33,358 nucleotides of DNA from Staphylococcus petrasii (GCF_002902565.1 NZ_PPRC01000029.1:1-33358), one strand, 5' to 3'; positions 7,595 to 16,158 are shown, numbered from the stretch's first letter. Translations and numbers: made by a program. Notes: generated by a model not told the origin, from the letters alone.

Positions 7595-8245
7595 TTATTT
7601 AATTTCTTCTAAAGCTGTTCTAACGTTAGTGTCTCCAGATTGGATATAGACAGCTTGTTTATCAACTTTCTCAACATCTAATGCATTAATTAATGTTGTC
7701 GCTACATCATCACGTGGGATAGTATAGCTATTTGGATCTCCCTCAATTGATAATGAAGCATTGATTTTACCTGTGCCTTCATCATCTTGTAATGGTCCTG
7801 GACGAACAATCGTATAGTTTAAATCTGATTGTTCTATATAGAAGTCTGACATATGTTTTGCGACTGCGTATGGACGCATGTCATCAGATTCTTTATCTGG
7901 ATCAGGACTATCTGTAGCACTAAGCTGTACTAATTTTTTAACGCCGTGCTTACTTGCTTCATCGACTACTTTTTTAGAGCCCCATAAATCAACTAATAGT
8001 GTTTTATCTGCGTCTGTGCTACCGCCTGAACCTGCGACGAAGATAACTGCATCTACGCCGTCAAATGCTTGTGAAATGTCACCTTCTAAGTCACCGATTA
8101 CTACATTATCCGCACCTACATTCTCTAATTCTGAGACTTGTTCTTCTTTACGCACTAAAGCAACTGAACTGTGCTCTGTATCTTTTAATTGTGCAATGAC
8201 TTTATGACCTACTGCACCATTTGCGCCTACAACTAATACTTTCAT
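7595..8245 (-). CDS. atypical SDR NAD(P)-binding oxidoreductase (YhfK-like)
   Basis: 216 residues with a Rossmann fold of the atypical SDR type. The dinucleotide loop is GANGAVG at 7-13 (GxxGxxG). An acidic GDLEGD follows the third strand, VIFVAGSGGS lies in the middle, and Tyr/Lys of a YxxxK motif occur in YAVAKHMSD. VRPGPL, near 150, is typical of this group. These proteins are NAD(P)H-dependent reductases or NAD-sensing relatives; the substrate is unknown. The start is supported by AAAGGAG. A palindrome directly after the -10 suggests repression by a redox or electrophile regulator, perhaps the convergent MarR. Confidence 0.85.
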   Translation of the reverse strand: MKVLVVGANGAVGHKVIAQLKDTEHSSVALVRKEEQVSELENVGADNVVIGDLEGDISQAFDGVDAVIFVAGSGGSTDADKTLLVDLWGSKKVVDEASKHGVKKLVQLSATDSPDPDKESDDMRPYAVAKHMSDFYIEQSDLNYTIVRPGPLQDDEGTGKINASLSIEGDPNSYTIPRDDVATTLINALDVEKVDKQAVYIQSGDTNVRTALEEIK

Positions 8246-8280
8246 GATAAGACTCCTTTCAATTTACAAGTTTCTGTCCA

Positions 8281-8299
8281 TGCATGCACATGCATTATA
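8281..8299 (-). promoter_or_regulatory. SDR promoter -10 with adjacent palindrome
   Basis: On the minus strand a TATAAT -10 (8299-8294) is followed at once by the palindrome TGCATG-TG-CATGCA (8294-8281), in the position where a repressor would block initiation. No good -35 is seen. Confidence 0.45.
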
Positions 8300-8362
8300 T
8301 CTAATTACATAATATATCATTGCCTTTTTATTTATTTTTAAACATTGAAAATTGAAAAAGAA

Positions 8363-8409
8363 GGAGCGGACAGAAATCTCATCCAAAAATAAGATTTCTG
8401 TTCCGCTCC
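8363..8409. terminator. intrinsic terminator of the phn operon
   Basis: Arms 8363-8379 and 8392-8409 pair over 17 bp with one bulged base (GGAGCGGA / TCCGCTCC at the base). It follows the last phnE gene, on the minus strand, within about 25 bp of its stop codon. Confidence 0.88.
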
Positions 8410-8434
8410 TCTTTTCCAAAATTAAACAACAATA

Positions 8435-9262
8435 TTACACAATACGTTTACGGATAGCACCAGAAATTAAATCTACAATGGCTACCATGATAACTAAACC
8501 AATTAGAATGATACCTACACGATCCCATGAACGCGTTTGTAGTGCAAAAATTAATGGTGTACCAATACCGCCTGCGCCAATTAAACCTAAGATTGACGCT
8601 GAACGTAAGTTTAATTCGAAACGATATAACACAAGTGATAAGAATGAAGGCAATATTTGTGGGATAACCGCAAACACTAATGTCTTCGTCTTATTCGCAC
8701 CGCTTGCTTTTAAAGATTCAACAGACGCAAAGTCTAAGCGTTCAATATCTTCTACAAACAATTTACCTAACATCCCTACAGAGTGAATGCCAAGCGCTAA
8801 AACCCCAGAAAATGAACCAGGACCTACAGCTTTAATAAAAATCAATGCCATTACAATTTCAGGGAATACGCGAATTACACTTAAAATAAATTTAGTGATG
8901 CCAGTAACTGGGCGTGCTTTAACTAAGTTACGTGCGCCTAAAAATGCGAACGGTATACAGATAATTGCTGCAATAAAAGTACCAATGACAGCAATCGCAA
9001 ATGTTTCAAGTAAGCCACGTAATAAGTCCTCACCAGCTGGTATGTAAACATAACCCCAATCGGGATGGAATAAGCCTTTAAATATCGATTTTAAAATTTC
9101 GATAGATTTAGATTTTAGCTCGAGCGCAGGCATGCCTGCAAAGCCCCACACAATGATTGCTAAAACGACGATAGCTATTATCCAATTTTTAATTAATTTT
9201 TGCTTTTGTTTTTTTGATCTAACGGGATACTTTTGTTCTAACTTATGCTCATTTTGTGTCAT
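8435..9262 (-). CDS. phnE: phosphonate-type ABC transporter permease (second PhnE)
   Basis: 275 residues: a cytoplasmic basic N-terminus (KKQKQK), a first membrane segment at about 29-48, then the binding-protein-dependent permease domain with about five more segments. The conserved EAA-type loop is around ESLKASGANKTKT, and ASILGLIGAGGIG is typical of PhnE proteins. It forms the channel with the other PhnE and takes substrate from PhnD. Its ATG overlaps the TGA of the upstream phnE by 4 bases, so it is translationally coupled. It is the last gene of the operon. Confidence 0.9.
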   Translation of the reverse strand: MTQNEHKLEQKYPVRSKKQKQKLIKNWIIAIVVLAIIVWGFAGMPALELKSKSIEILKSIFKGLFHPDWGYVYIPAGEDLLRGLLETFAIAVIGTFIAAIICIPFAFLGARNLVKARPVTGITKFILSVIRVFPEIVMALIFIKAVGPGSFSGVLALGIHSVGMLGKLFVEDIERLDFASVESLKASGANKTKTLVFAVIPQILPSFLSLVLYRFELNLRSASILGLIGAGGIGTPLIFALQTRSWDRVGIILIGLVIMVAIVDLISGAIRKRIV

Positions 9263-10059
9263 GCGAGTTGTTCCCTCACTTTCGAACTTACATAGTCAAT
9301 AATAACGACAATAACTAATGTAAATAGGATAATCATCGCAGTTTTTGGATATTGGAATAAGCCTAATGTTGAATCGTAGAATAAACCAATACCACCTGCA
9401 CCTACGAGTCCAAGTACCGCTGAAGCACGAATGTTAATTTCGAATGCGAAGAGTACATATGAGAAGAACGTAGATAGTATTTGCGGAACAACACCGAACA
9501 TAATCCACTTTGTTTTATTTGCGCCAACTGCCGTCATCGCTTCCATTGGACCTGGGTCAATTGTTTCGAGCGCTTCATATAATAATTTGGCGATAACACA
9601 AATTGTTAGAATGAATAAAGCTAACACCCCAGGAATTTGGCCGATACCGAAGACAGCTACAAAGATGGCAGCTAATAATAAATCAGGAATCGTACGTACA
9701 ATATTTAAGATAAAACGCGCAGGAATCGTAATCCATTTCGTTTTAACAATATTGCTAGCACAGATTAAAGCGATTGGAATAGATACAATTGCTCCTAAAA
9801 ATGTCCCTACAATAGCCATGCGAATCGTATCTAACATAGGTTTAGTAATAGTACTTAAATATCCCCAATCCGGAGGTACCATTTGGCCAAAGAATGAGGC
9901 AATTTGTGGTAAACCTACCATTAAGTCACCAAAGCTAAATCCTGTATATAAGAAACTCCAAATGACTAATGCTAATACTAGAAAAATCGTAAAACTTGTC
10001 TTAAGCGAAAATTTCTTGTTTAAATATTGATCATATTTACTCGTTGTAGGTGTCGCCAT
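9259..10059 (-). CDS. phnE: phosphonate-type ABC transporter permease (first PhnE)
   Basis: 266 residues with six predicted membrane segments. The EAA-type loop is EAMTAVGANKTKW and SAVLGLVGAGGIG follows, nearly the same as in the neighbouring permease, so the pair arose by duplication and probably forms a heterodimer. The start codon is one base after the phnC stop, and its ribosome binding site (GGTGGAG) lies inside the end of phnC. Confidence 0.9.
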   Translation of the reverse strand: MATPTTSKYDQYLNKKFSLKTSFTIFLVLALVIWSFLYTGFSFGDLMVGLPQIASFFGQMVPPDWGYLSTITKPMLDTIRMAIVGTFLGAIVSIPIALICASNIVKTKWITIPARFILNIVRTIPDLLLAAIFVAVFGIGQIPGVLALFILTICVIAKLLYEALETIDPGPMEAMTAVGANKTKWIMFGVVPQILSTFFSYVLFAFEINIRASAVLGLVGAGGIGLFYDSTLGLFQYPKTAMIILFTLVIVVIIDYVSSKVREQLA

Positions 10060-10060
10060 A

Positions 10061-10834
10061 TTACTCCACCCCTAGCTTCTCGTCATCTTTAAGTTTACGA
10101 CCATAAATTTCATTAAATACCTCTTCTGTAGCTTCACTCGCAGGACCATCATAAACAAGTTCACCAGCACGTAAACCAATGATACGTGTTCCATATTCAA
10201 GTGCTAAATCTACGAAGTGCAAGTTAATCAGAATCGTAATACCTAATTCTTCATTAATCTTCTTTAAATCGTCCATAACCTGTTTCGTTGTTAAAGGGTC
10301 TAATGACGCAACTGGTTCATCGGCTAAGATAATCGCTGGTTCTTGTGCCAACGCACGCGCGATAGAAATACGTTGTTGTTGTCCCCCTGATAACTCGTCT
10401 GAACGTTGATCGTACTTATCTAGGATATTCACACGTTCCAACGCATCCATTGCTTTTACTTTATCTTCTTTTGGGAATAAGCCTAAGACCATTTTCCAAG
10501 TAGGATGATACCCCACTCGACCACTCAATACGTTACGTAACACTGAAGAACGTTTCACAAGGTTAAAGTGTTGGAAAATCATTCCAATATTACGACGCAT
10601 CATTAATAATTCTTTGCCTTTAGCTTTAGTAATCGATTTACCTTCAATGATAATTTCCCCAGAAGTAATATCATGAAGTCGATTCACCGATCTTAATAAC
10701 GTAGATTTACCTGCCCCTGATAAACCAACAATAACGGCGAAATCTCCCTTTTCGATATTCAAGTTAATATCCTTTAACCCGACATGCCCATTAGGATACA
10801 CTTTATTAACATCTTTAAATTCAATTTGACTCAT
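10061..10834 (-). CDS. phnC: phosphonate-type ABC transporter ATPase PhnC
   Basis: 257 residues, a complete ABC ATPase. Walker A is GLSGAGKST (37-45), the Q-loop Gln is at 88 (IFQHF), the signature LSGGQ is at 148-152, Walker B is IILADE (168-173) and the H-loop His is at 206. HPTW around residue 110 is typical of PhnC. It energises import through the two PhnE permeases. It lies 160 bp downstream of phnD, separated by a strong hairpin, and has its own GAAGGGTG ribosome binding site. Confidence 0.93.
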   Translation of the reverse strand: MSQIEFKDVNKVYPNGHVGLKDINLNIEKGDFAVIVGLSGAGKSTLLRSVNRLHDITSGEIIIEGKSITKAKGKELLMMRRNIGMIFQHFNLVKRSSVLRNVLSGRVGYHPTWKMVLGLFPKEDKVKAMDALERVNILDKYDQRSDELSGGQQQRISIARALAQEPAIILADEPVASLDPLTTKQVMDDLKKINEELGITILINLHFVDLALEYGTRIIGLRAGELVYDGPASEATEEVFNEIYGRKLKDDEKLGVE

Positions 10835-10855
10835 TTACTTAACACCCTTCATTTT

Positions 10856-10903
10856 ACAAAGAAAAGCTATGCCCAACACAAAGAGGGCTTAGCTTTTCTT
10901 TGT
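10856..10903 (-). promoter_or_regulatory. intercistronic hairpin between phnD and phnC
   Basis: A 14-bp perfect stem (ACAAAGAAAAGCTA / TAGCTTTTCTTTGT) with an inner GCCC / GGGC pairing. In the phnD to phnC direction it is followed by AAAATGAAGG rather than a T-run. It is therefore more likely a partial terminator or mRNA stabiliser, keeping the binding protein in excess over the membrane parts. Confidence 0.7.
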
Positions 10904-10993
10904 CACTTATTTAATTACAGTGTCGCTAAAAACTGAGATAATCTGCTTCCTTCTCTATTTAAGAAGTGACTGACTCAATCTCAATTTCACAAA

Positions 10994-11953
10994 TTATTTC
11001 ATATCTTGAACTTGTTTTTCATATTTTCTTACGATATCGAAGTCTGAATCTTTAGCATCAGTGTAACCTTCATGAGAGTACACTTCACTGATAATTTTGT
11101 GACCTTCTTTAGATTTAGCAATTTCTTTGAATGCTTTTTTAAGTTTTTCTTGGAAATCTTTGTTCATGTCTGGACGAACAGAGATTGTATCGTTAGGAAT
11201 TGGTTCTGTTAATTTAAGGATTTTAGTATCTTTGAATACGTTTGGTTGGTCTTTCTTAACAATGTTACGAGCATCTTGGAATACTGCAGCTGCATCTACA
11301 TCGCCATTTAATAATGAAATGACTGCTTGGTCATGACCTTTCATATTTACAATTTTCATATCTTTTGTTGCGTCAATACCAGCTTCTTCTTTAAGCGTTG
11401 AGATAGGGAATGTGTAACCTGCTGTTGAAGTAACATCTTGTAATGCGATTTTTTTACCTTTTAAGTCTTTTAAGCTGTTAATACCAGAATCTTTTTTAAC
11501 TAAGATTTCTGATTTATAGTCTTTCACAAGTTTTTTTGAACTTGAACCGTCATCATTAACACCAAAACGTTGTGCTTGTAATAATAAGTCAGCCGCTTTT
11601 TGATCATGTGCTAAAGTGTAAGCAGTTGGTGGTAAGAAACCTACATCTACTTTTTTAGATTTCATCGCTTCAACGATTGTATTGTAGTTAGTTGAAACAG
11701 ATACTTTTACTGGAATGTCTAATTTTTTAGATAATAATTTTTCAAGTGGTTTCGCCTTTGCTTCAAGTGTGTCCGCATTTTGTGATGGAACGAATTGAAC
11801 TGTTAACTCTTTAGGTGTGTAACCATCTTTACCAGAATCTGACCCGCTGTCAGAGCTTTTGTTCTTGCTATCTAATGAGCTATTATTTCCACATGCCGCC
11901 GCAAAAATAATAACTGTTAAAGCTAGAACTAAAAGGTACTTCATTTGCTTCAT
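10994..11953 (-). CDS. phnD: phosphonate-type ABC transporter substrate-binding lipoprotein PhnD
   Basis: 319 residues. A lipoprotein signal peptide with lipobox AAAC puts the lipidated Cys at 21 (IIFAAACGN). A Ser/Asp/Gly/Lys-rich linker follows, then a periplasmic-binding-protein type II fold with KELTVQFVPSQNADTLEAKA, KVDVGFLPPTAYTLA and LLNGDVDAAAVFQDAR, all characteristic of the PhnD/phosphite-binding family. An in-frame ATG lies upstream at 12013, but the ATG at 11953 follows GGGGGCA and starts a standard lipoprotein signal. It is the first gene of the phn operon. No C-P lyase genes lie nearby, so the true ligand may be an organophosphonate, phosphite or another phosphorus compound. Confidence 0.92.
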   Translation of the reverse strand: MKQMKYLLVLALTVIIFAAACGNNSSLDSKNKSSDSGSDSGKDGYTPKELTVQFVPSQNADTLEAKAKPLEKLLSKKLDIPVKVSVSTNYNTIVEAMKSKKVDVGFLPPTAYTLAHDQKAADLLLQAQRFGVNDDGSSSKKLVKDYKSEILVKKDSGINSLKDLKGKKIALQDVTSTAGYTFPISTLKEEAGIDATKDMKIVNMKGHDQAVISLLNGDVDAAAVFQDARNIVKKDQPNVFKDTKILKLTEPIPNDTISVRPDMNKDFQEKLKKAFKEIAKSKEGHKIISEVYSHEGYTDAKDSDFDIVRKYEKQVQDMK

Positions 11954-11995
11954 AACTGTAATGCCCCCGTTCGATATGTATAAAATAGTGTAAAT

Positions 11996-12030
11996 TGTCA
12001 TTCTATATGACATTTATAAGATTATCACAA
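11996..12030 (-). promoter_or_regulatory. phnD: phnD promoter with palindrome over the -10
   Basis: On the minus strand TTGTGA (12030-12025), a 17-base spacer and TATAGA (12007-12002) form a sigma-A-like promoter. The palindrome TGTCAT-N5-ATGACA (11996-12012) covers the -10. This is a candidate repressor site. Confidence 0.45.
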
Positions 12031-12085
12031 CATTAAGTTAAATAATATTTATTATTTGTGAAAATTTTATAGAATTTATTTATAA

Positions 12086-12157
12086 TGTGAATGAAATGTA
12101 AACTTTTCTTAAATATTCGCTTAACATTCTCTTGTATTTCAAAATTTTTATTATACT
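12086..12157. promoter_or_regulatory. possible PhoP-box cluster in the divergent phn / nucleotidase region
   Basis: Minus strand: TTTAAG, TTTACA and TTCACA start 11 bp apart (12113, 12102, 12091), followed after 14 bases by TATAAA (12071-12066). Plus strand: GTAAAC, TTAAAT, TTAACA and TTGTAT start at 12098, 12109, 12121 and 12132, followed after 14 bases by TATACT (12152-12157). TTTACA, TTCACA and TTAACA fit the PhoP hexamer TT(A/C/T)A(C/T)A. The remaining hexamers match poorly. Confidence 0.4.
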
Positions 12158-12253
12158 TTTTCTATGTAGGCTACTCTGGCCTTTTCTTAATTTTCAAAAA
12201 TGAAAAATGTCTTAATAAATCATACACATAGTTCAATAATAGGAGAAAAACAT

Positions 12254-13843
12254 ATGAAACTGATTAAAGTGTTAAGTTCAACTTTATTAGCCTCAACGAT
12301 TTCATTAACAGGACTAAATGTGAGTCACGCTGCACAAAATAACAACACTAATAATTCACAAACTGTATTATTCGATGCGTCACATGAACAAACTGCTGGC
12401 GCTGCGGATTGGGTCATGGATGGTGGCTTCTCTGATTACGCTGATTCTATGAGACAACAAGGCTACACTGTAAAAGAAATTGACGGTGAGGATAATATCA
12501 ATGACCAGACTTTAAGTAATAGCAAGATATTAGTGATTCCTGAAGCCAATATCCCTTTTAAGAAAAAAGAGCAACAAGCCATGGTTCATTATGTAAAAAA
12601 AGGTGGCAACATTATCTTTATCGCCGACCATTACAATGCCGATAGAAATTTAAATCGCATCGATTCTTCAGAGGCCATGAACGGTTATCGCCGTGGGGCT
12701 TATAAAGACATGACGAAAGATATGACTGCTGATGAGAAGAATTCACAAGCTATGCAAGGCGTGAAAAGTTCGGATTGGCTATCTGACAACTTCGGTATCC
12801 GTTTCAGATACAACGCGCTTGGTGATTTAAATACGCAAAATATTGTTCCTAGTTCGGAAAGTTTCGGCATCACTCAAGGCATTCACTCTGTATCTATGCA
12901 TTCTGGCTCAACATTGGCGATTACGGATCCAACGAAAGCGAAAGGCATCATTTACACGCCTGAACATCTGTCATCTAAACAGAAATGGTCTCATGCTGTA
13001 GACCAAGGTATTTACAATGGCGGTGGCGTAGCTGAAGGCCCTTATGTGGCGATTGCGAAAGTCGGCAAAGGTAAAGCAGCCTTTATTGGTGACTCATCGC
13101 TAGTAGAAGATAGCACGCCGAAGTATAAACGTGAAGATAATGGCCAGACTAAGAAGACTTACGATGGCTTTAAAGAAGAAGACAACGGCCAACTTTTAAC
13201 AAATATTACAGATTGGTTTGGAAAAGTAGACAATGCAACGAGCTTGAAAAAAAGTGGTATTAAATTAGATCAACCAACACCTACCCTAGCATTCGAAACA
13301 CCACAAAATTCAACAGAACCGCAAAAAGAACCGTGGTCTCAACCAACACAAGGTTACAAATGGTATGATCGCTCAACATTTGCACCAGGCAGTTATGGCA
13401 CAACAAAAGCATCTAACAACCAAAATGATAATTCAAATGCCACTCACGACAACAATAATGATGGTAGCTCTAAAGGAAGCGACACAAAGAGTCCTTCACC
13501 TACCCATACAACGAATGGCAACGTGCAATTTCATTTACCAGACAATATTCAACTAAATAAACCGTTCCAAATTACCGTTAATTTAAGTAATATGGAACAA
13601 AGTAAAACGCTCGACCAACTAAAATTATCGATTTATCAAAATGGTGGCATGCAATTAGCTAGTTTCACCCAAGACGGTAAAAACTATGAGGACATTGGTT
13701 ATAGCCAACCTCAAAGCGTGACAACAGACAATGAAGGCAACGCCACACTTACATTTACAGCCAAAGTGAGCACTAACATCTCAGGCGCAAATATTCGCCT
13801 TAAACAAGGTAATCAAACACTAGCCACAGGCACAATTCAATAA
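12254..13843 (+). CDS. secreted protein of unknown function next to the phn operon
   Basis: 529 residues. A Sec signal peptide ends at about residue 26 (NVSHA). Residues about 35-325 resemble a type 1 glutamine-amidotransferase-like or DUF4350-like fold: TVLFDASHEQ at the start, then SKILVIPEAN, YVKKGGNIIFIADH and later GKAAFIGDSSLVED. This is the alternating pattern of such domains, but no clear catalytic Cys is seen. A low-complexity Asn/Asp/Ser linker (about 388-420) leads to a C-terminal beta-sandwich-like domain (about 425-529). There is no sorting signal or membrane anchor, so it is released. The ATG at 12254 follows AGGAG; an upstream in-frame ATG at 12200 lacks a ribosome binding site. 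Its place between phn genes and a nucleotidase suggests a role in phosphorus or nucleotide scavenging. Confidence 0.75.
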   Translation: MKLIKVLSSTLLASTISLTGLNVSHAAQNNNTNNSQTVLFDASHEQTAGAADWVMDGGFSDYADSMRQQGYTVKEIDGEDNINDQTLSNSKILVIPEANIPFKKKEQQAMVHYVKKGGNIIFIADHYNADRNLNRIDSSEAMNGYRRGAYKDMTKDMTADEKNSQAMQGVKSSDWLSDNFGIRFRYNALGDLNTQNIVPSSESFGITQGIHSVSMHSGSTLAITDPTKAKGIIYTPEHLSSKQKWSHAVDQGIYNGGGVAEGPYVAIAKVGKGKAAFIGDSSLVEDSTPKYKREDNGQTKKTYDGFKEEDNGQLLTNITDWFGKVDNATSLKKSGIKLDQPTPTLAFETPQNSTEPQKEPWSQPTQGYKWYDRSTFAPGSYGTTKASNNQNDNSNATHDNNNDGSSKGSDTKSPSPTHTTNGNVQFHLPDNIQLNKPFQITVNLSNMEQSKTLDQLKLSIYQNGGMQLASFTQDGKNYEDIGYSQPQSVTTDNEGNATLTFTAKVSTNISGANIRLKQGNQTLATGTIQ

Positions 13844-13857
13844 TCTTAAAACAATCT

Positions 13858-13917
13858 AAAGAGATATAAGAAGATAGCGCATACTTCCCAAACGACGCCC
13901 TTCTTTATCTCTTTTTT
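13858..13917 (+). terminator. intrinsic terminator between secreted protein and nucleotidase
   Basis: Stem AAAGAGATATAAGAAG / CTTCTTTATCTCTTT with one bulge, then TTTTTT ending at 13917. It lies 18 bp upstream of the nucleotidase start, so read-through or partial termination would set expression of the second gene. Confidence 0.8.
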
Positions 13918-13934
13918 ACGAAAGGACGATACCA

Positions 13935-15476
13935 ATGACACAACTCTCTTTTTACATCGTAAGCGACGTACACGGCTACATCTTTCCCACAGACTTCTCA
14001 TCACGCAACCAGCAATTACCGATGGGCCTATTGAAAGCCAATCAATTAATCGAAAGTGAGCGCTCCCATGACGACATTAGCTTTAAAATAGATAACGGTG
14101 ATTTCCTACAAGGCGCCCCATTATGCAATTACTTAGTTTCTGAACGCCAAACTAGTGCCCCATTAACTGATATTTACAACCGACTCAACTTCGATTTTGG
14201 CACAATCGGCAATCATGAATTTAATTACGGACTTCCCTACCTTAAAGACACACTCAGCCAGCTTAATCACCCAGTCCTATGCGCCAACATCTTAGATACA
14301 CAGAACCAACCCTTTACAGGTAACGGCATTCATTTCTTTGAAAAGGCAGGCCTAACAGTCGGCGTCATCGGCCTAACCACACAATACATACCAAACTGGG
14401 AACAACCCAACCATATCAAAGACTTACAATTCCGTAGCGCTGTGGATACACTTGAACAATTGTTACCTGACGTACGCAGCAAAGCAGATATCGTCGTCGT
14501 GTCGTATCATGGTGGGTTCGAAAGAGACATTGACACTAATGAACCAACAGAAACTTTATCAGGCGAGAACGAAGCCTCAGAGATTCTAAATCAATTTCAC
14601 GATCAAATCGATGTCCTAATTACAGGACATCAACATCGCGATATCGCCACAGTAAAATACGATACAGCTGTAATCCAACCAGGCACTCGTGCAACACAAG
14701 TTGGTAAAGTTACCTTAACAGTAAATGATCAACATCAAATTACTAATAAACAAGTGGCTTTACTACCCGTTACTTCAGAAACAGATTTTGTACTTTTACC
14801 AGAAGACGCCTCACTTTTAAATAACTTAGAAAACTGGCTTGATACAAACATCACGACGCTACCTGAACCTATGTTAGTAGAAGACAAATTCGAAGCGCGC
14901 GTAAAACCTCATCCGCTTCTAAATTTAATTAATCTCATTCTGTTAGAGAAAAGTGGCGCCGACATCGCAAGCACTGCCCTATTCGATTCAGCAGCTGGCT
15001 TTAATACACAAGTGACTATGCGAGATATTATTAATAACTATCCATTCCCTAACACTTTCCAAGTTTTAGAATTAACAGGTGCAGGGATTAAAGAAGCACT
15101 CGAACTTTCAGCAAGCTACTTTGCGTTAGATGAAAATAATGAAATAACTATTAACGAGTCGTTCTTGTATCCAAAGCCACAACACTTTAACTATGATATC
15201 TACGGTGATATCAGTTATACCATTCACGTCGGGCAACCTATCGGACAACGCGTAACAGATATTAAAGTTGGAAACACACCTTTAAATGAAACACAAAAGT
15301 ACACAATTTGCGTAAATAATTATCGTGCCGTTGGTGGAGGTAATTATGAAATGTTCGCCCAAGCTCCCGTGGTGAAAGATATTCAAGAAGAAGGCGCTCA
15401 AGTGTTAATCGATTATATGACCACTCACAATCTTGATAATCTACCACAAGTAGTAAATTTCGAAGTGACTATTTAA
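13935..15476 (+). CDS. 5'-nucleotidase / metallophosphoesterase family protein (UshA/YfkN-like)
   Basis: 513 residues in two domains. The N-terminal metallophosphoesterase has all metal-ligand motifs: D11-x-H13, NGD at 54-56, GNHE at 92-95, H192 in YHGG, and GHQH at 231-234. The C-terminal 5'-nucleotidase domain (about 300-513) has FPNTFQVLELTG and NNYRAVGGGNYEMF, typical substrate-binding regions. Unlike UshA there is no signal peptide, so it should act in the cytosol. It would release phosphate from nucleotides or related phosphoesters. It lies downstream of the secreted protein and divergent to the phn importer. An AAAGGACG ribosome binding site precedes the ATG. Confidence 0.9.
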   Translation: MTQLSFYIVSDVHGYIFPTDFSSRNQQLPMGLLKANQLIESERSHDDISFKIDNGDFLQGAPLCNYLVSERQTSAPLTDIYNRLNFDFGTIGNHEFNYGLPYLKDTLSQLNHPVLCANILDTQNQPFTGNGIHFFEKAGLTVGVIGLTTQYIPNWEQPNHIKDLQFRSAVDTLEQLLPDVRSKADIVVVSYHGGFERDIDTNEPTETLSGENEASEILNQFHDQIDVLITGHQHRDIATVKYDTAVIQPGTRATQVGKVTLTVNDQHQITNKQVALLPVTSETDFVLLPEDASLLNNLENWLDTNITTLPEPMLVEDKFEARVKPHPLLNLINLILLEKSGADIASTALFDSAAGFNTQVTMRDIINNYPFPNTFQVLELTGAGIKEALELSASYFALDENNEITINESFLYPKPQHFNYDIYGDISYTIHVGQPIGQRVTDIKVGNTPLNETQKYTICVNNYRAVGGGNYEMFAQAPVVKDIQEEGAQVLIDYMTTHNLDNLPQVVNFEVTI

Positions 15477-15546
15477 ACAACTTAACAAAAATAAAATTAA
15501 ATAGTATAAAATATAAATATCGATAACTATTTAGGAGTTGAAAAGG

Positions 15547-16098
15547 ATGAGTGAGTTTTTAGCTGCGATTGTTGGTGGGATATTTGCGTTAGTTGGAACA
15601 TTTTTGGGGATTAGATATCAAATAGCTAAACAAAAAGAGGAAAAACGAGAAGATTATAAAAATGATATTTTGAGCATGGTTGATTTAACTGCTTATAAAG
15701 CCTCAAAAATTAGTAAAGTTAATTTAGCTGAAAATACAGCTAAATATAATAAACACCAAACATTAGAACATTGTGAAGACATTGAACATTATTTCGAAAA
15801 ATTAGATGATCAGATTCAAGAATTATTAGGTACGATGAGCCATCATGAAGAAGATTCAAATCAACCTATTCGTGATTTATTAAATTGTTACGAATCACTT
15901 GAAAATTACATTTCAAAATTTTCAATAGCTGCGAGAATTTATGATGACAATTACGAAAAAAATGATTTCGACCGTACAATCATTGTTAAAACGAAAGATA
16001 GATTAGATCGTAATGTGGCTAACTTTATTAATGACTTACGTGGTTTTGCAGAAAATAATTTTGATCATAAGATGTATGAACCAAAACTCACATTTTAA
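15547..16098 (+). CDS. membrane-anchored hypothetical protein with coiled-coil character
   Basis: 183 residues. One N-terminal membrane segment (about 3-22, FLAAIVGGIFALVGTFLGI) is followed by KQKEEKRED and an acidic, mainly helical cytoplasmic domain. Length and layout recall small membrane-tethered helical proteins of unknown role. I do not recognise a family. A TTG at 15538 is in frame, but ATG at 15547 follows AGGAG by 9 bases and is preferred. It is monocistronic, with a strong terminator after it. Confidence 0.72.
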   Translation: MSEFLAAIVGGIFALVGTFLGIRYQIAKQKEEKREDYKNDILSMVDLTAYKASKISKVNLAENTAKYNKHQTLEHCEDIEHYFEKLDDQIQELLGTMSHHEEDSNQPIRDLLNCYESLENYISKFSIAARIYDDNYEKNDFDRTIIVKTKDRLDRNVANFINDLRGFAENNFDHKMYEPKLTF

Positions 16099-16112
16099 GT
16101 ATATTAATTAAA

Positions 16113-16158
16113 AATACCTCTAACATCAGTACTTACAACTACTCATGTTAGAGGTATT
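16113..16158. terminator. bidirectional intrinsic terminator
   Basis: Perfect 14-bp stem AATACCTCTAACAT / ATGTTAGAGGTATT with an 18-base loop between convergent genes. Confidence 0.9.

Noticed and set aside
9431..10030. 199-residue plus-strand frame opposite phnE
   Set aside because: The minus strand encodes a clear permease with conserved motifs; the antisense product is a shadow.
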